A stretch of DNA of 64,000 nucleotides from Thalassoglobus sp. JC818 (lineage in GTDB: Bacteria > Planctomycetota > Planctomycetia > Planctomycetales > Planctomycetaceae): assembly GCF_040717535.1 (NCBI RefSeq), contig NZ_JBFEFI010000003.1:779597-843596 (forward strand). Direction: 5' to 3'. The stretch's first letter is position 1. Each line of letters starts with the position of its first letter. Made by a program: the position numbers and the translations under genes. The notes below the pieces were generated by a model that was not told where the DNA came from, ran no database searches, and saw nothing but the letters and a program-made list of their open reading frames with translations. Below, piece after piece: positions 45,461 through 54,972 of this stretch.

Positions 45461-46471
45461 CTAATGGAACTCATCTTCCTGATCCATTTCACGAAGCAAG
45501 CGGGAGACTTCTTTAATGAGTTCTGCGAGTCCATCGCCGGTGACTGCGGAGATGAGTCTTACAGGCTTATCGAGTTCTTCCTTCAACAAGTCGCGGCAGG
45601 CTTCTGCATCGGGTAGTTCGCTTTTCGTCACAACGACAAGTTCCGGTCGCTCGACGAGAGTTGGATCGTAGAGACGCATTTCTTCGCGAATTTGACGATA
45701 GTTCTCGATCGGATCACTCCCGTCCATTGGGCTTGGTTCAACCAGATGAATGAAGACTCTCGTCCGTTGGACGTGTCGTAAGAACTCGTGTCCAAGTCCG
45801 ACCCCGGCATGAGCCCCTTCAATCAGCCCGGGAATATCAGCGACGACGAAGTCGTGATCATAGCCAACACGGACCGCACCGAGGTTGGGGTACTTCGTGG
45901 TGAAGGGGTAATCGGCGATCTCCGGAGTCGCTCGCGACAGACGGCTCAGAAGTGTGCTTTTGCCAGCATTCGGTTTTCCGATCAGACCGACATCAGCGAT
46001 CAGTTTCAGCTCGAGCAAAACCTCGCGGACTTCGCCCGGAGTTCCCTCTTCGAATTGCCTCGGTGCACGATCAGTCGAAGTCGCGAAGTGTTTGTTCCCG
46101 CGACCACCTTTACCGCCCTGAGCAATCAAGAGTGAATCGCCCTGCTGCAGCAGTTCCTTAAGCACGAACCCCTGGTTCTTGTCGCGAATGATCGTTCCGG
46201 GAGGGACATAAATGTGCGTGTCCTGTCCCGATTTACCGGTCTTCAGTTTACCTTCACCGGGGCGACCACTTTCTGCTTTCCAGTGGCGATGACCCGTCAG
46301 GTTGACCAGACTTCCCAGATTCTGGTCGGCAGTGATAAACAGGCTTCCCCCGTTTCCCCCATCACCGCCATCGGGACCTCCGCGCGCTACGTGAGCTTCT
46401 CGGCGAAAGCTCATGCAGCCGTTTCCTCCATCTCCTGCCTGACACAGAATTTCCACTCGATCAACAAACAT
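45461..46471 (-). CDS. obgE: GTPase ObgE/CgtA
   Basis: 336 residues. The glycine-rich Obg fold occupies residues 1-158 (GDGGNGCMSFRREAHV, GGPDGGDGGNGGS, GGKGGRGN). The G domain has G1 GKPNAGKST, G2 DYPFTT, G3 ADIPGLIEGA with AGVGLGHEFL, and G5 SAVTGDGL. G4 reads TKSE in place of NKxD. ObgE is an essential GTPase of 50S ribosome maturation and stress response. The C-terminal OCT domain is absent, as in many lineages. It probably leads the minus-strand operon with the toroid and NPCBM genes. Confidence 0.95.
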   Translation of the reverse strand: MFVDRVEILCQAGDGGNGCMSFRREAHVARGGPDGGDGGNGGSLFITADQNLGSLVNLTGHRHWKAESGRPGEGKLKTGKSGQDTHIYVPPGTIIRDKNQGFVLKELLQQGDSLLIAQGGKGGRGNKHFATSTDRAPRQFEEGTPGEVREVLLELKLIADVGLIGKPNAGKSTLLSRLSRATPEIADYPFTTKYPNLGAVRVGYDHDFVVADIPGLIEGAHAGVGLGHEFLRHVQRTRVFIHLVEPSPMDGSDPIENYRQIREEMRLYDPTLVERPELVVVTKSELPDAEACRDLLKEELDKPVRLISAVTGDGLAELIKEVSRLLREMDQEDEFH

Positions 46472-46769
46472 AAGTCACACAGCTTGGGACGAATTCCGTC
46501 CCTCAATTGGAGAGAACGAAAGATAAAATGGGTTGGTTCAATCCGACATTTTACAGAACTTTCACGAAACTGCGATGATGCAGGCAGCGAAGCGATTCAA
46601 GCAGAGGATTTGAGGAAATCTAGAGAGCCAAACTAGGTGAGAGTTCCCGATTTTTGAGCCAGGAAACAAAATCGCTATCGCTGCAAACGGCATTTTTTGC
46701 TAGACCATTCGCTTGAGCCACATTGGATCAAAAGTTTCTCACCCGTTCACCTCATGTGCAGGGACGCCC

Positions 46770-47666
46770 ATGATGCGATTTTCCACATCTCTTCTCCCGA
46801 TCACTCTTTTCGCCCTGACTCTATGCGTTGGTTTTCATTCCTCTGCCAATGCTGACGAAGGTCAGGCATACACACTTCGATATCAGTTCCATCAGGGGCA
46901 AGTGATTCGTTACGAAGAGTCACTTCGGGATGACTATGTGATTCAGGTTCAGGAAGAAGTGGACGAGCCGTTTTCTTATCAGACTTCCGGCAAGTCGATG
47001 AAAGTCATCGAAGTCCTGGAAGATGGTTCCGCGATTGCAGACCTTCAGATTAACTGGGTGACAATCAAGATTCGTGAGAACGGCGAAGAAGAGACATTCG
47101 ACAGCCGCACAGGTGAAGAGCCATCGGTGAAGTTTCTGGCGCTGGCACAAATCATCGGTCGTCCGAGAATGCGAGTCAAAATCACGACGACGGGAGAAGT
47201 CCTCGAAGCAGAGTCGCTACTCGGCGACGGAGGGAAACCCGATCCGTCCACTGTCGAAGTTCTCAGACGCCTTCCAGAGCAACCGGTTTCTGTTGGAGAA
47301 GTCTGGAAAGAAGATGCATTCATTGAACTGGCACTTCCTGATTCCCAACTCAAAAAGAAAGTTCGCCTGCAGGACCGCTTCAAATTCGTCTCGGTTGAAG
47401 ACGGAGTAGCGAGCATTGAATTGGAAACGGTTGTGATCACTCCCGTTGATAGTGCAGAACTGCAAATGCAACTTCTGCGAAGGCAGCCTGCCGGGACATA
47501 TCAGATTCACTTGGAACGTGGAGAACTGCTCGGGTTCGAATTGAATCAGAACAATGAAGTTCCCGGCTTCACAAATCGGCCGAGCAAGCTCACTTTCCGA
47601 CAAAAGCACACCCAGCGGATTCTTCCAGTTCAGCTGTCAGGCGGAAACGATTCGACATTCCGTTAA
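46770..47666 (+). CDS. Exported beta-rich protein, unknown function (DUF6263-like)
   Basis: 298 residues from ATG 46770 (AGGGACGCCC upstream), where the signal peptide MMRFSTSLLPITLFALTLC starts. The mature protein is beta-rich: TLRYQFHQGQVIRYEESL, VLEDGSAIADLQINWV, and a repeated pattern of Val/Ile strands. Similar secreted proteins with Y-x-L-x-Y-x-F-x-x-G-x are widespread in planctomycetes; I name the family with reservation. It precedes the sulfatase on the same strand by 157 bases. Confidence 0.65.
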   Translation: MMRFSTSLLPITLFALTLCVGFHSSANADEGQAYTLRYQFHQGQVIRYEESLRDDYVIQVQEEVDEPFSYQTSGKSMKVIEVLEDGSAIADLQINWVTIKIRENGEEETFDSRTGEEPSVKFLALAQIIGRPRMRVKITTTGEVLEAESLLGDGGKPDPSTVEVLRRLPEQPVSVGEVWKEDAFIELALPDSQLKKKVRLQDRFKFVSVEDGVASIELETVVITPVDSAELQMQLLRRQPAGTYQIHLERGELLGFELNQNNEVPGFTNRPSKLTFRQKHTQRILPVQLSGGNDSTFR

Positions 47667-47823
47667 GCCGAACTCTCCGACTCGAAGTATGTAGTTCGAG
47701 TGAGTCCGTAAGCTGTGATCACTTTCGCTGAGGCAATTCACTCGCACCACACATCGGGGATTGTTGACAAGTCAGGCAGACCGTGAGAGCCTGAATGGAA
47801 CATTCCCCGAACTTGAGGTGCTG

Positions 47824-49320
47824 ATGAGAACTCACTTCGTGTCCCAAGCTTTGTGGCTGCTATGTCTGGCCAATTTCTCAACGAATGTCGCTTCCCGCAG
47901 CTTGAATGCTCAAGAAGCACTTTCCCCGAATGTGCTGTTCATTCTCGTCGATGATCTCAACTGCGATCTCGGTTGCTATGGGCACCCTCTCGTTCAGTCG
48001 CCCCGAATTGACGAACTCGCTGCGACGGCTGTGCGCTTCTCGAAGGCGTATTCTCAAAACCCAGTCTGCAATCCGAGCCGCTCTTCGTTAATGACCGGTC
48101 TGTACCCAGAGCAAACGGGAATTCTGTCCAACTCCGGACACTTTCGAAAACAACATCCCGATCTGACGACACTTCCGCAGCATTTCATGAATCATGGCTA
48201 CTTCGCTGCGCGCGTCGGAAAGATCTATCACTACGGCGTTCCCGACCAGATTGGAACGCCCGGTGAGGACGACCCTGCTTCCTGGAATGCGACGATCAAC
48301 CCGCGTGGCCGGGACCGCGACGTGCATGACCAGATTCACTCTCTGATTCCGGGAAAGTTTGGCGGGACTCTCAGTTGGCTGAATCTCGACACCCCTGATG
48401 AGGATCAGACCGACGGACGCGGAGCGACAGCTGCCATTGAAATTATGAAGCAGCATCGTCCTGCGAAGACCGGTAAGCCTTTCTTCCTGGCGGTTGGGTT
48501 TTATCGTCCTCACACACCTTACGTCGCTCCGTCAAAGTACTTTGAGCTTTACGATCGGGACGCAATCAAGCCGGTGATGGAGAAACCGGGAGATCGAGAT
48601 GATATCCCGCATGCTGCCCTACCGGATCGTCCTCATCAGCGAGAGCTCACAGTTCCTCAACGGCAGGAAATTATTCAGGCATACTACGCGGCGATTTCCT
48701 ACATGGACGCTCAAGTAGGACGGCTGCTTGATGCACTCACAGAGCTGGATTTGGCGGAGAATACGATCGTAGTTTTCGCTTCTGATCACGGGTACCATCT
48801 CGGACACCACGGGCTTTGGCAGAAGTCCGATCTGTTCGAAGGTTCCTGTCGCGTTCCGATGATGATCCGCGTGCCTGAGAGTTCAACGACTGGGCAAGTT
48901 CACAAACATCCCGTTGAACTCCTCGATCTGTATCCAACCGTTTCCGAGCTGTGCGGGCTTGAGATTCCAGCTTTCGTGTTGGGCGACAGCTTGGTGGAAG
49001 TGCTCGCTGATCCAACTGCCGACACAGGCAGCGCTGCCTACTCTGTCACCGAGAGCCGGGGAGGAAAGATCTATCCCGAATTGAAAGGCAAAGACATCCT
49101 CGGACGCACGATCCGGACAGATCGGTATCGCTACACGGAATGGGGAGACGAAGCGGAATACGGCGTCGAACTCTACGATTATGAACTTGATCCCGAAGAA
49201 TTCACAAATCTTGCGAACACCAAAACGCCGTCAGCGATTCAACGCGAACTGCGAGCTAGGTTGATGGTTGAGCGTCGAATCGCCAATTCCTCGGTCGCCA
49301 ATCCGATGCCCAGCGAATAG
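47824..49320 (+). CDS. Formylglycine sulfatase, choline/iduronate sulfatase type
   Basis: 498 residues from ATG 47824, preceded by TTGAGGTG; the frame reaches 47761, but the signal peptide (THFVSQALWLLCLANF) starts here. The catalytic signature is CNPSRSSLMTGLYP at about residue 82, with Cys82 to be converted to formylglycine (C-x-P-S-R). Metal and substrate residues are seen in VDDLNCD, GKIYHYG, HTPYVAP, SDHGYHLGHHG and KSDLFEG. Sulfatases cleave sulfate esters of algal and animal glycans and are very numerous in planctomycetes. The enzyme is exported. No glycoside hydrolase is adjacent. Confidence 0.92.
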   Translation: MRTHFVSQALWLLCLANFSTNVASRSLNAQEALSPNVLFILVDDLNCDLGCYGHPLVQSPRIDELAATAVRFSKAYSQNPVCNPSRSSLMTGLYPEQTGILSNSGHFRKQHPDLTTLPQHFMNHGYFAARVGKIYHYGVPDQIGTPGEDDPASWNATINPRGRDRDVHDQIHSLIPGKFGGTLSWLNLDTPDEDQTDGRGATAAIEIMKQHRPAKTGKPFFLAVGFYRPHTPYVAPSKYFELYDRDAIKPVMEKPGDRDDIPHAALPDRPHQRELTVPQRQEIIQAYYAAISYMDAQVGRLLDALTELDLAENTIVVFASDHGYHLGHHGLWQKSDLFEGSCRVPMMIRVPESSTTGQVHKHPVELLDLYPTVSELCGLEIPAFVLGDSLVEVLADPTADTGSAAYSVTESRGGKIYPELKGKDILGRTIRTDRYRYTEWGDEAEYGVELYDYELDPEEFTNLANTKTPSAIQRELRARLMVERRIANSSVANPMPSE

Positions 49321-49497
49321 CATTCGGATTTCGCGATTCAAACGACCGGTGATTTCGAGTCCGCCAATTGACCCGGCGTGGTGGGAACTTAAGATAGAGA
49401 CAGCCTCGTCGAAAGATCGATCCGCGACGAAATTCTGGACATCATCCGTCCTGTGCATTTGAAGCGTGTGCAATTTTAACTTTGGAAAGTCGTGTCC

Positions 49498-50691
49498 ATG
49501 AAGCCGATGCAGCTAGTGAGCATCGTGTTGTCTTTAGTGCTCGCCATTGGTCTCGTGGCTTGGTTAGCCAATTCCGCGCCCTCTTTCGTCGTGGAACAAC
49601 CCGACGAGTTGAAAGACTTGGAGGGAAACGAGTCGGAATCGCTTCCAAAAGTTGATTACGAGCGAACGAACCCATTCGATCTCTCGGGAGATGGTCCGCA
49701 CCCGAAAGCTTTGGCTGAGGAGCTGATCTACGACTTCGGAAACATGGCATTGGGCCAAACCGGAGAGCACGATTTCGTGATTCAGAACACCGGTGACCTC
49801 CCACTGAAAATTGCTCGCGGACCTTCACAATGCAAATGTACCGTCAGTGGTCTCAAGACCGACGAAATCGCACCCGGCGAGACAGCTAGCGTGCATCTGG
49901 AGTGGACACCCACCGCCCTCGGCCCATTCGGGCAGGGAGCGTCGATCTGGACGAACGATCCTGAAAATAAAGAGCTGATCTTCCGCGTCGAGGGAGAGAT
50001 GCACCGGGAGATCGTTTCAGAACCCGAAGGAGGCTGGGTCCTCGGAACCGTCTCGAAAGAATCGCCCACGACCTTTGAAGGCGTCATCTACTCCGGCGTA
50101 ATTGAAGACTTCGCGATTGAAGATGTCACGACGAGTTCGGACAACGTCCAAGTCGAAGTCACGCCGATGGCTGCCGACGATCTGGAAGATGTCCTGGCCA
50201 AAGTTGGATTTCAACTGAAAGGGACGTTCAAGCCCGATGGACGCTCAGGACCGTTTCGGGAAAAGGTAACCGTCACGACGAATCTCGAAGAGCATCAGAA
50301 GTTCGAATTCAATCTGACTGGCAATCAATCCGGTCCAATCGTGATCGTCGGTCCCTCCTGGTACAAAGGCCCGCAGTTGTTCGACCTCGGAAAGATAGTT
50401 CAGGGAGAAGCTTCTACTTCTCGCCTGACGCTGATGATCGAGAAGACCGATCAGCCTGTTGAAGTCGGCGAGATTCAGGTCGAACCAAAATTCCTCAAGG
50501 TCGAAATGGTTCCTGAAGAGACGTCCGAAACCTCCTCGCGGGAACGTTTCACTCTTCGTGTCGAAGTCCCAGCTGACAGCCCCGTCGGAAGATGGAACGG
50601 AGACCGCAAAGGCTCGCTCAAAATCAAAACAAGCCATCCACAGCTTCAAGAAATCTCAATGTCTCTCGATCTCGAGATCCGCTCTCAGTAA
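49498..50691 (+). CDS. Membrane-anchored DUF1573 protein
   Basis: 397 residues from ATG 49498 (GGAAAG upstream). An N-terminal anchor covers residues 5-23. Residues 75-165 form a DUF1573 immunoglobulin-like domain with YDFGNMALGQTGEHDFVIQN, then PSQCKCTVSGL and APGETASVHLEW, the C-x-C and E-x-G features of the family. A second, diverged copy lies at about 280-395 (LFDLGKIVQGEASTSRLT). The family is abundant in planctomycetes with unknown function, presumably periplasmic. It lies 177 bases after the sulfatase. Confidence 0.8.
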   Translation: MKPMQLVSIVLSLVLAIGLVAWLANSAPSFVVEQPDELKDLEGNESESLPKVDYERTNPFDLSGDGPHPKALAEELIYDFGNMALGQTGEHDFVIQNTGDLPLKIARGPSQCKCTVSGLKTDEIAPGETASVHLEWTPTALGPFGQGASIWTNDPENKELIFRVEGEMHREIVSEPEGGWVLGTVSKESPTTFEGVIYSGVIEDFAIEDVTTSSDNVQVEVTPMAADDLEDVLAKVGFQLKGTFKPDGRSGPFREKVTVTTNLEEHQKFEFNLTGNQSGPIVIVGPSWYKGPQLFDLGKIVQGEASTSRLTLMIEKTDQPVEVGEIQVEPKFLKVEMVPEETSETSSRERFTLRVEVPADSPVGRWNGDRKGSLKIKTSHPQLQEISMSLDLEIRSQ

Positions 50692-50743
50692 CCAGAGTGA
50701 TTTCTCTCTCTCAGAAACTTGCCGCTGGCGCTGCGAGAAAGTC

Positions 50744-51184
50744 TCACGGAGCACCGTTGGTATGCACCAGCAAGAGTGCTGCGAAGAGTAAGAATGTATA
50801 TGTGTCTGACAGTCGCACATCTGATTGTGCGTCTTTGAGAGACAGTAGATACAGGGCATCTATGAGAGTTGAAACTCCCAGGACGAAGGGGCCTCCGTAA
50901 ACCGCGTAGATCAACCCCACGGTGAACACGTCTGGCAAGCGGTCTCCTGCCATGCTGTAGCCAGTTACATAGACAAGGATCACTGCGGCAATCGTGGCCA
51001 CGAAAAAATGAGGCATGAATCCGCGGTCGCGCCTTGGATACTCAAGACATAGCCGGACCCAAATGCTCATTACAGCTGCTTGGACGACAGCCGCCACCGG
51101 CCACCACTCTTGGCAACCTGATGAGCGAGCAGCAAAGAAGAAGATCCCAGCGACAGACACAGCCATCTCAACACGTCTGCCCAT
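50744..51184 (-). CDS. Small four-helix membrane protein, unknown function
   Basis: 146 residues from ATG 51184, with GAGGG eight bases upstream; the frame extends to 51226. About four membrane helices (near residues 5-20, 35-52, 60-80 and 90-145, the last region perhaps two). No catalytic motif. It opens the accessory-looking half of the window and converges with the DUF1573 gene. Confidence 0.55.
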   Translation of the reverse strand: MGRRVEMAVSVAGIFFFAARSSGCQEWWPVAAVVQAAVMSIWVRLCLEYPRRDRGFMPHFFVATIAAVILVYVTGYSMAGDRLPDVFTVGLIYAVYGGPFVLGVSTLIDALYLLSLKDAQSDVRLSDTYTFLLFAALLLVHTNGAP

Positions 51185-51460
51185 CGGGAATGCCCTCTTT
51201 CTGGTTAAATGACACGATCCAATCAATTCAGCTGGGAGTCATTGCTCGTTGAAACAGCAACTATTATTCTCGTCAGAGCTGCATTTTAAACGAGAGTTGC
51301 TGGCGACTCCAATTTCCTGTTCTGAACGACAGTTCTCACCATGTGTTGAATGTAAGCTGACGTGACCTGCGATTCTATGAATACAGGCAATAGTTGCCCT
51401 ACGGTTGCTAGATTAAGCCGATGCGTTTGCTATCCAAGACATCGGGTTTGGCTTCTTACC

Positions 51461-51790
51461 ATGACGAACAACTTAAAACCCTCCTGGAAGAGCTCTGTTG
51501 TACGCTCCGGTAAGCGATGGAAGCCAAGGCGTTGGGCGACGGTTGGGTTTGCTGTCGCTTGTGTTCCCATTGCTGCATTTGGTGCGTATGGAATCTATGT
51601 TGATGCGCAGTACGCCGCGACTCTACCACCAGATGAGCCCCGCTGTGGAAATGTTCTGATGGCGGCAATGTTCATGATTTTTCCGATCTCGCCAATGATT
51701 GGCTGTGTTGGTGCTTTGATCGGCTACGTTTCCGCTGTTGTGTTGAACGCAGCCTCCCATCGCCAAACACGACGCGGCCGCGATAGATAA
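51461..51790 (+). CDS. Small two-helix membrane protein, unknown function
   Basis: 109 residues from ATG 51461. A basic N-terminus (SGKRWKPRRW) precedes a membrane helix at about 24-43 and a second at 66-95 (VLMAAMFMIFPISPMIGCVG), ending in a basic tail (RQTRRGRDR). The arrangement of charges is typical of a real inner-membrane protein. No family is recognised. Confidence 0.5.
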   Translation: MTNNLKPSWKSSVVRSGKRWKPRRWATVGFAVACVPIAAFGAYGIYVDAQYAATLPPDEPRCGNVLMAAMFMIFPISPMIGCVGALIGYVSAVVLNAASHRQTRRGRDR

Positions 51791-51954
51791 CCATCGCAGA
51801 CAACGCAGTGTAAGTGACCCGGTTGCGAAGCCGTGCGAGTGTGTGAGGTGAGCTGCCCGTCTAACACGTACCTCTGAGGGAGCCAGGTGCGATCGAAAGG
51901 TTGTGTCATAGATGGAATTTAAGCTATGTCCATTCGATGTGCTGGGTGTTTTAC

Positions 51955-52410
51955 TTAAACGACGAACGGGATAAGCATAGATGTTTTCCTTTGGTATTCG
52001 ACGTACTCGGGAAACCTTTCACTTAGGAGTGTCTCTTCGAATCGGATTTTCAGGAGCAGGGTTCCCAGCAATCCGATCCAGCAGATGGTGATGGAAATCT
52101 GAGGTGGTGCGAACGCGCATCCAGCACTCGCGAGTAGCAACGCTGAATACATTGGATGACGAACCCATCGATAGGCTCCTGTGGTCTTTAAACTCGCGGA
52201 TTCTCTCGGTGTCGGGGAAACAGTCAGCGTCTTTGATCCCATCGAAAAGATCGCCCAAATCATGACTGCGGCCCCAGCCACGACGAGGAAGTTGGCAACG
52301 TAATTGTCTCGACTCCAGGCATGCTGCAAGAAGATCGCTGCCGCCAATCCAAACTGCGCGAGCGTAAGTAACAAGGGCTGCAAAGGGTGATGCTTCATTG
52401 AGTCCGGCAT
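51955..52410 (-). CDS. Isoprenylcysteine carboxyl methyltransferase-family membrane protein
   Basis: 151 residues with four membrane helices. The signature GAYRWVRHPMYSALLL near residues 78-93 and the C-terminal KIRFEETLLSERFPEYVEYQ match the ICMT/phospholipid methyltransferase (PEMT-NnrU) superfamily, in which R-H-P-x-Y and E-E form the SAM site. The bacterial substrates are mostly unknown lipids or prenylated compounds. It is complete and isolated among accessory genes. Confidence 0.8.
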   Translation of the reverse strand: MPDSMKHHPLQPLLLTLAQFGLAAAIFLQHAWSRDNYVANFLVVAGAAVMIWAIFSMGSKTLTVSPTPRESASLKTTGAYRWVRHPMYSALLLASAGCAFAPPQISITICWIGLLGTLLLKIRFEETLLSERFPEYVEYQRKTSMLIPFVV

Positions 52411-52462
52411 TTTCGGATCCGATACTTCGTAGAATTTGCGTCAGCTCTGCGGTCGTCTTCAA

Positions 52463-53038
52463 TCAGCTGTTTCGCCTCTTGAAATGTGCCACTTCGTGGT
52501 ACGGAAACGGGTAAGAAGCGTCTCCGGAAATCTTGAGTCGCCACTTGTTGTACAGTTGGGTGAGTTCTTCGTCGAAGTTGTCGCGAAGTTCGTAAGCAAT
52601 AAGTGTCATTTCCCGATGCTCTGTCAGCAACATACTTGCTAGCCATTCTTCGGTCGTCTTGTCCACAGGAGGTTCAGCTGCCAAGTGCAGGAATGCAGAG
52701 CCGAGAGAGGTTCGCTGAGAGTCATTGAGTTGCAGAAAAACGTGTTCAAGCCAAACAAGGAACTGTTGTAGCAAAGTGTCTCCATATCCGTTTTCTTCTC
52801 GGTCAGGTGGTGCAGCTTCGGAAATTGCTTCGGAAAGATCGGTGAAAATGACGTGGCTGAAGTCGGCTCTCTGGTCCGCCAGAAATCTCTCACAGTGAGC
52901 AAGCAATTGGAGAAAAGACTGAATTCGGATGTCTCGGTCCAAGCCCGTTTCGGCGATACACTCAAAGTATGGGGAGACACTCTCGCGATACTCGAGGTAA
53001 AAGGGATCTTCGTCAATCGAATTAACGACATGTAGCAT
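52463..53038 (-). CDS. Hypothetical cytoplasmic protein
   Basis: 191 residues from ATG 53038. It is soluble and acidic, largely helical (FLQLLAHCERFLADQRADF, VWLEHVFLQLNDSQRTSL), with a C-terminal basic end (PYHEVAHFKRRNS). No signal peptide. I do not recognise a family; size, charge and position next to a SUKH gene would suit an immunity-type protein. The SUKH gene lies 33 bases upstream on the same strand, so the two may be co-transcribed. Confidence 0.5.
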   Translation of the reverse strand: MLHVVNSIDEDPFYLEYRESVSPYFECIAETGLDRDIRIQSFLQLLAHCERFLADQRADFSHVIFTDLSEAISEAAPPDREENGYGDTLLQQFLVWLEHVFLQLNDSQRTSLGSAFLHLAAEPPVDKTTEEWLASMLLTEHREMTLIAYELRDNFDEELTQLYNKWRLKISGDASYPFPYHEVAHFKRRNS

Positions 53039-53071
53039 AGATAGTCACAGCTTTTTCGCACCGTCGGACAG

Positions 53072-53581
53072 TTATCCAGGTTGTTGTTTTACAGGACGAA
53101 ACGCCCATTCGGCGAGCCATGACTCAACAGACGGTGAGACGAGATGGAGCCATTCATGGAAGTTATTCGACGAATTCGCCTCGACTCTGTAGACAGGGGA
53201 TGCCGAGTCGAGCAGGTCAAGTACGTATATCGTAACGCACCCGCCCTCACAAAAGTGAAGCATGTGGTCTGGCCAAATTGGTCCGTTCGGTTCGGATTGA
53301 TTGGCAGAACGGTACCTCGAGTGCCAATCGAGGACACTGTCTTGGTCGGATGCGATCAGTGGAACAATCCCGTAAGCAGGCCCAAATCCGCCATTTGCGA
53401 CTTCGGAGTACAGCCTCCGCAGAAACGGAGTTAAACGTAAGTTTGTCGCTGTTTCAAACTCGCAGATCTCGGCTGAAGCAAGTGGCGGTGGAGGTGCAGT
53501 CGTGAGATTCGTCACACAATCAACCGGCGGATGGACGCGAATCCGCCATTGAAGAGCGGTAATAGTATCGGCGTTGTTCAT
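53072..53581 (-). CDS. SMI1/KNR4 (SUKH) family protein
   Basis: 169 residues. The SUKH fold is shown by ATNLRLTPFLRRLYSEVANG, where the F-x-x-x-Y-x-x-x-N-G-G motif continues into GFGPAYGIVPL, and by CEGGCVTIYVLDL with a following PVYRVEA, then an acidic and hydrophobic end. SUKH proteins are frequent immunity proteins against polymorphic toxins and also occur as orphan arrays. No toxin gene is adjacent. It is followed by the hypothetical gene at 52463. Confidence 0.75.
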   Translation of the reverse strand: MNNADTITALQWRIRVHPPVDCVTNLTTAPPPPLASAEICEFETATNLRLTPFLRRLYSEVANGGFGPAYGIVPLIASDQDSVLDWHSRYRSANQSEPNGPIWPDHMLHFCEGGCVTIYVLDLLDSASPVYRVEANSSNNFHEWLHLVSPSVESWLAEWAFRPVKQQPG

Positions 53582-53800
53582 CGTTTTGAAATTCTAGGTA
53601 GTTTGCCGTTTGGCTTCCACAAAAACGTGGAAGACTCATTGCTTTCTGCAGTTGTTTTCACCGTGGTCTTTTCTCGACGATAGCGACATGGGATATGAAT
53701 TTTTTTGACGCAGAGAAAAAAACCGCAACATCTCCGTGGAACGCGCAGAAGCTGTGAAGCAAATGAGTGCTGTCACCGTGCAGAGTGATTCTCAATATCT

Positions 53801-54004
53801 TCAATGCTTTAAAGGTACATCAAACGCGTCTAGTAGGGGCTGCGCGTCTGCATCGGCCAACTCGAGTCCAAGCAGTACTGCGATCGTGGGAGCAATGGCG
53901 ATATTGTTGATGGTTGGCAACTTGATGCCTCACCGAATGCCAGCGCCTGATAGGATGCACATGGCTTTCATCTTCGGATGTTTGGCAAGAAGTCCATGAG
54001 TGCC
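53801..54004 (-). pseudogene. Remnant of an alkaline-phosphatase-superfamily gene (C-terminal end)
   Basis: Reading on the minus strand gives GTHGLLAKHPKMKAMCILSG, then AGIR, an in-frame TGA, then GIKLPTINNIAIAPTIAVLL and GLELADADAQPLLDAF before the stop. This is the characteristic end of type I phosphodiesterase / nucleotide pyrophosphatase proteins: a metal-binding G-x-H-G, P-x-M-x-A, S-G-x-G-I-R, then N-I-D-x-A-P-T-I-A-x-L-L-G. The upstream part is missing or frameshifted (a short piece in another frame precedes it) and there is one internal stop. It is a decayed 3' end left from a larger gene. Both flanks are non-coding. Confidence 0.7.
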
Positions 54005-54318
54005 GAGCGAAGTCTGAGCCTCCAAAGTCAGCCGTAATTAAAATTCCAAATACAGGTCCGAACTTCCGTGGCAGTGCGCGGACTATTCAGCAAGCCCTGT
54101 CGTGTGGTGTTGGATCTCTAGATCGCATCGATTTGAGTTCTGTCGTTCTATTCATCTTCAGGTGTTTATTGACTTCTTCTCCTTGTTGAAGCAGAATCCT
54201 ACAGAGTCGAAAGTTCTTTGTTGAATGAGAAACAATACACTTCAAATTTGGGCATACGATGCGTGTTGAAGGCGTTATTAAAATTATGGCATTCGCCATT
54301 CTTACAGGGGTGATTCTA

Positions 54319-54897
54319 ATGATGAGCACAGGCAGTGCTGATGACGATGCTTGGCAGCGTCAATGGGAAGCACGACAAAAGGCGCTCGAAGCTGTTTTGG
54401 GTGCGGCCGATGACAAGGTGCTGCATTCACCAGTTCCGTTTCATCTCGATGGTGCAGCTGATGTCCTCGTCTTTCGAAAACACAACGAGGGAGTCGTTTA
54501 CGTCACCGCCGACTTAATTGGCGATGATCGGTCCAAGCCAAACTCACTCGGTCAGTACGAGCTGATGATCTGTACTCCCAAGGACTCGGATTGGGCTCCG
54601 CAGCTAATCAGCAACTTGGCCAAGTACACGATTGTCGCGGTCCTCAACCCCAACGACACTATGGACATCGGCCCTGCTTTGCCCAAGCCGAGCGAGGTAT
54701 CCGCATTTCTTTACTTGCCCTACTCGAAGTTGGAGGTTGAAGGTAAGAAATCTGCCGTAATGCTTTGCTTGGGGATCACATCAGCGGAACTCAAATTCAT
54801 TCAAAACAACGACGTAGAAATTCTCGTGAAAGCCCTCAAAAAGGCTGGCATCTACCCGATGACCGACTTGTCCCGTTCGTCGGTCCCGCTACCATAA
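54319..54897 (+). CDS. Suppressor-of-fused (SUFU) domain protein
   Basis: 192 residues if begun at ATG 54319, eight bases after AGGGG; the frame opens at ATG 54259, which would add a hydrophobic leader (MAFAILTGVILMM). The SUFU domain covers nearly the whole protein: LGAADDKVLHSPVPFHLDGA, ADVLVFRKHNEGVVYVTADL, LGQYELMICTPKDSDWAP, then LGITSAELKF near the end. Bacterial SUFU proteins are common immunity or regulatory proteins of polymorphic toxin systems. The start choice decides whether it is cytoplasmic. It is isolated from any toxin. Confidence 0.8.
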   Translation: MMSTGSADDDAWQRQWEARQKALEAVLGAADDKVLHSPVPFHLDGAADVLVFRKHNEGVVYVTADLIGDDRSKPNSLGQYELMICTPKDSDWAPQLISNLAKYTIVAVLNPNDTMDIGPALPKPSEVSAFLYLPYSKLEVEGKKSAVMLCLGITSAELKFIQNNDVEILVKALKKAGIYPMTDLSRSSVPLP

Positions 54898-54972
54898 GCA
54901 CGTCAAACCATGGGTGTGAGCGGTGGCGTGGAATCGAGTTGAGTGCTGCTGTCCGTGTAAAGAGTTATCAAC

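Noticed and set aside
53614..53633. Hairpin CTTCCAC/GTGGAAG after the SUKH gene start region
   Set aside because: It lies upstream of the minus-strand gene and has no T run in either direction, so a terminator role is not supported.
53736..53999. 87-codon plus-strand frame
   Set aside because: It is opposite the decayed phosphatase-superfamily sequence, which explains the region better.
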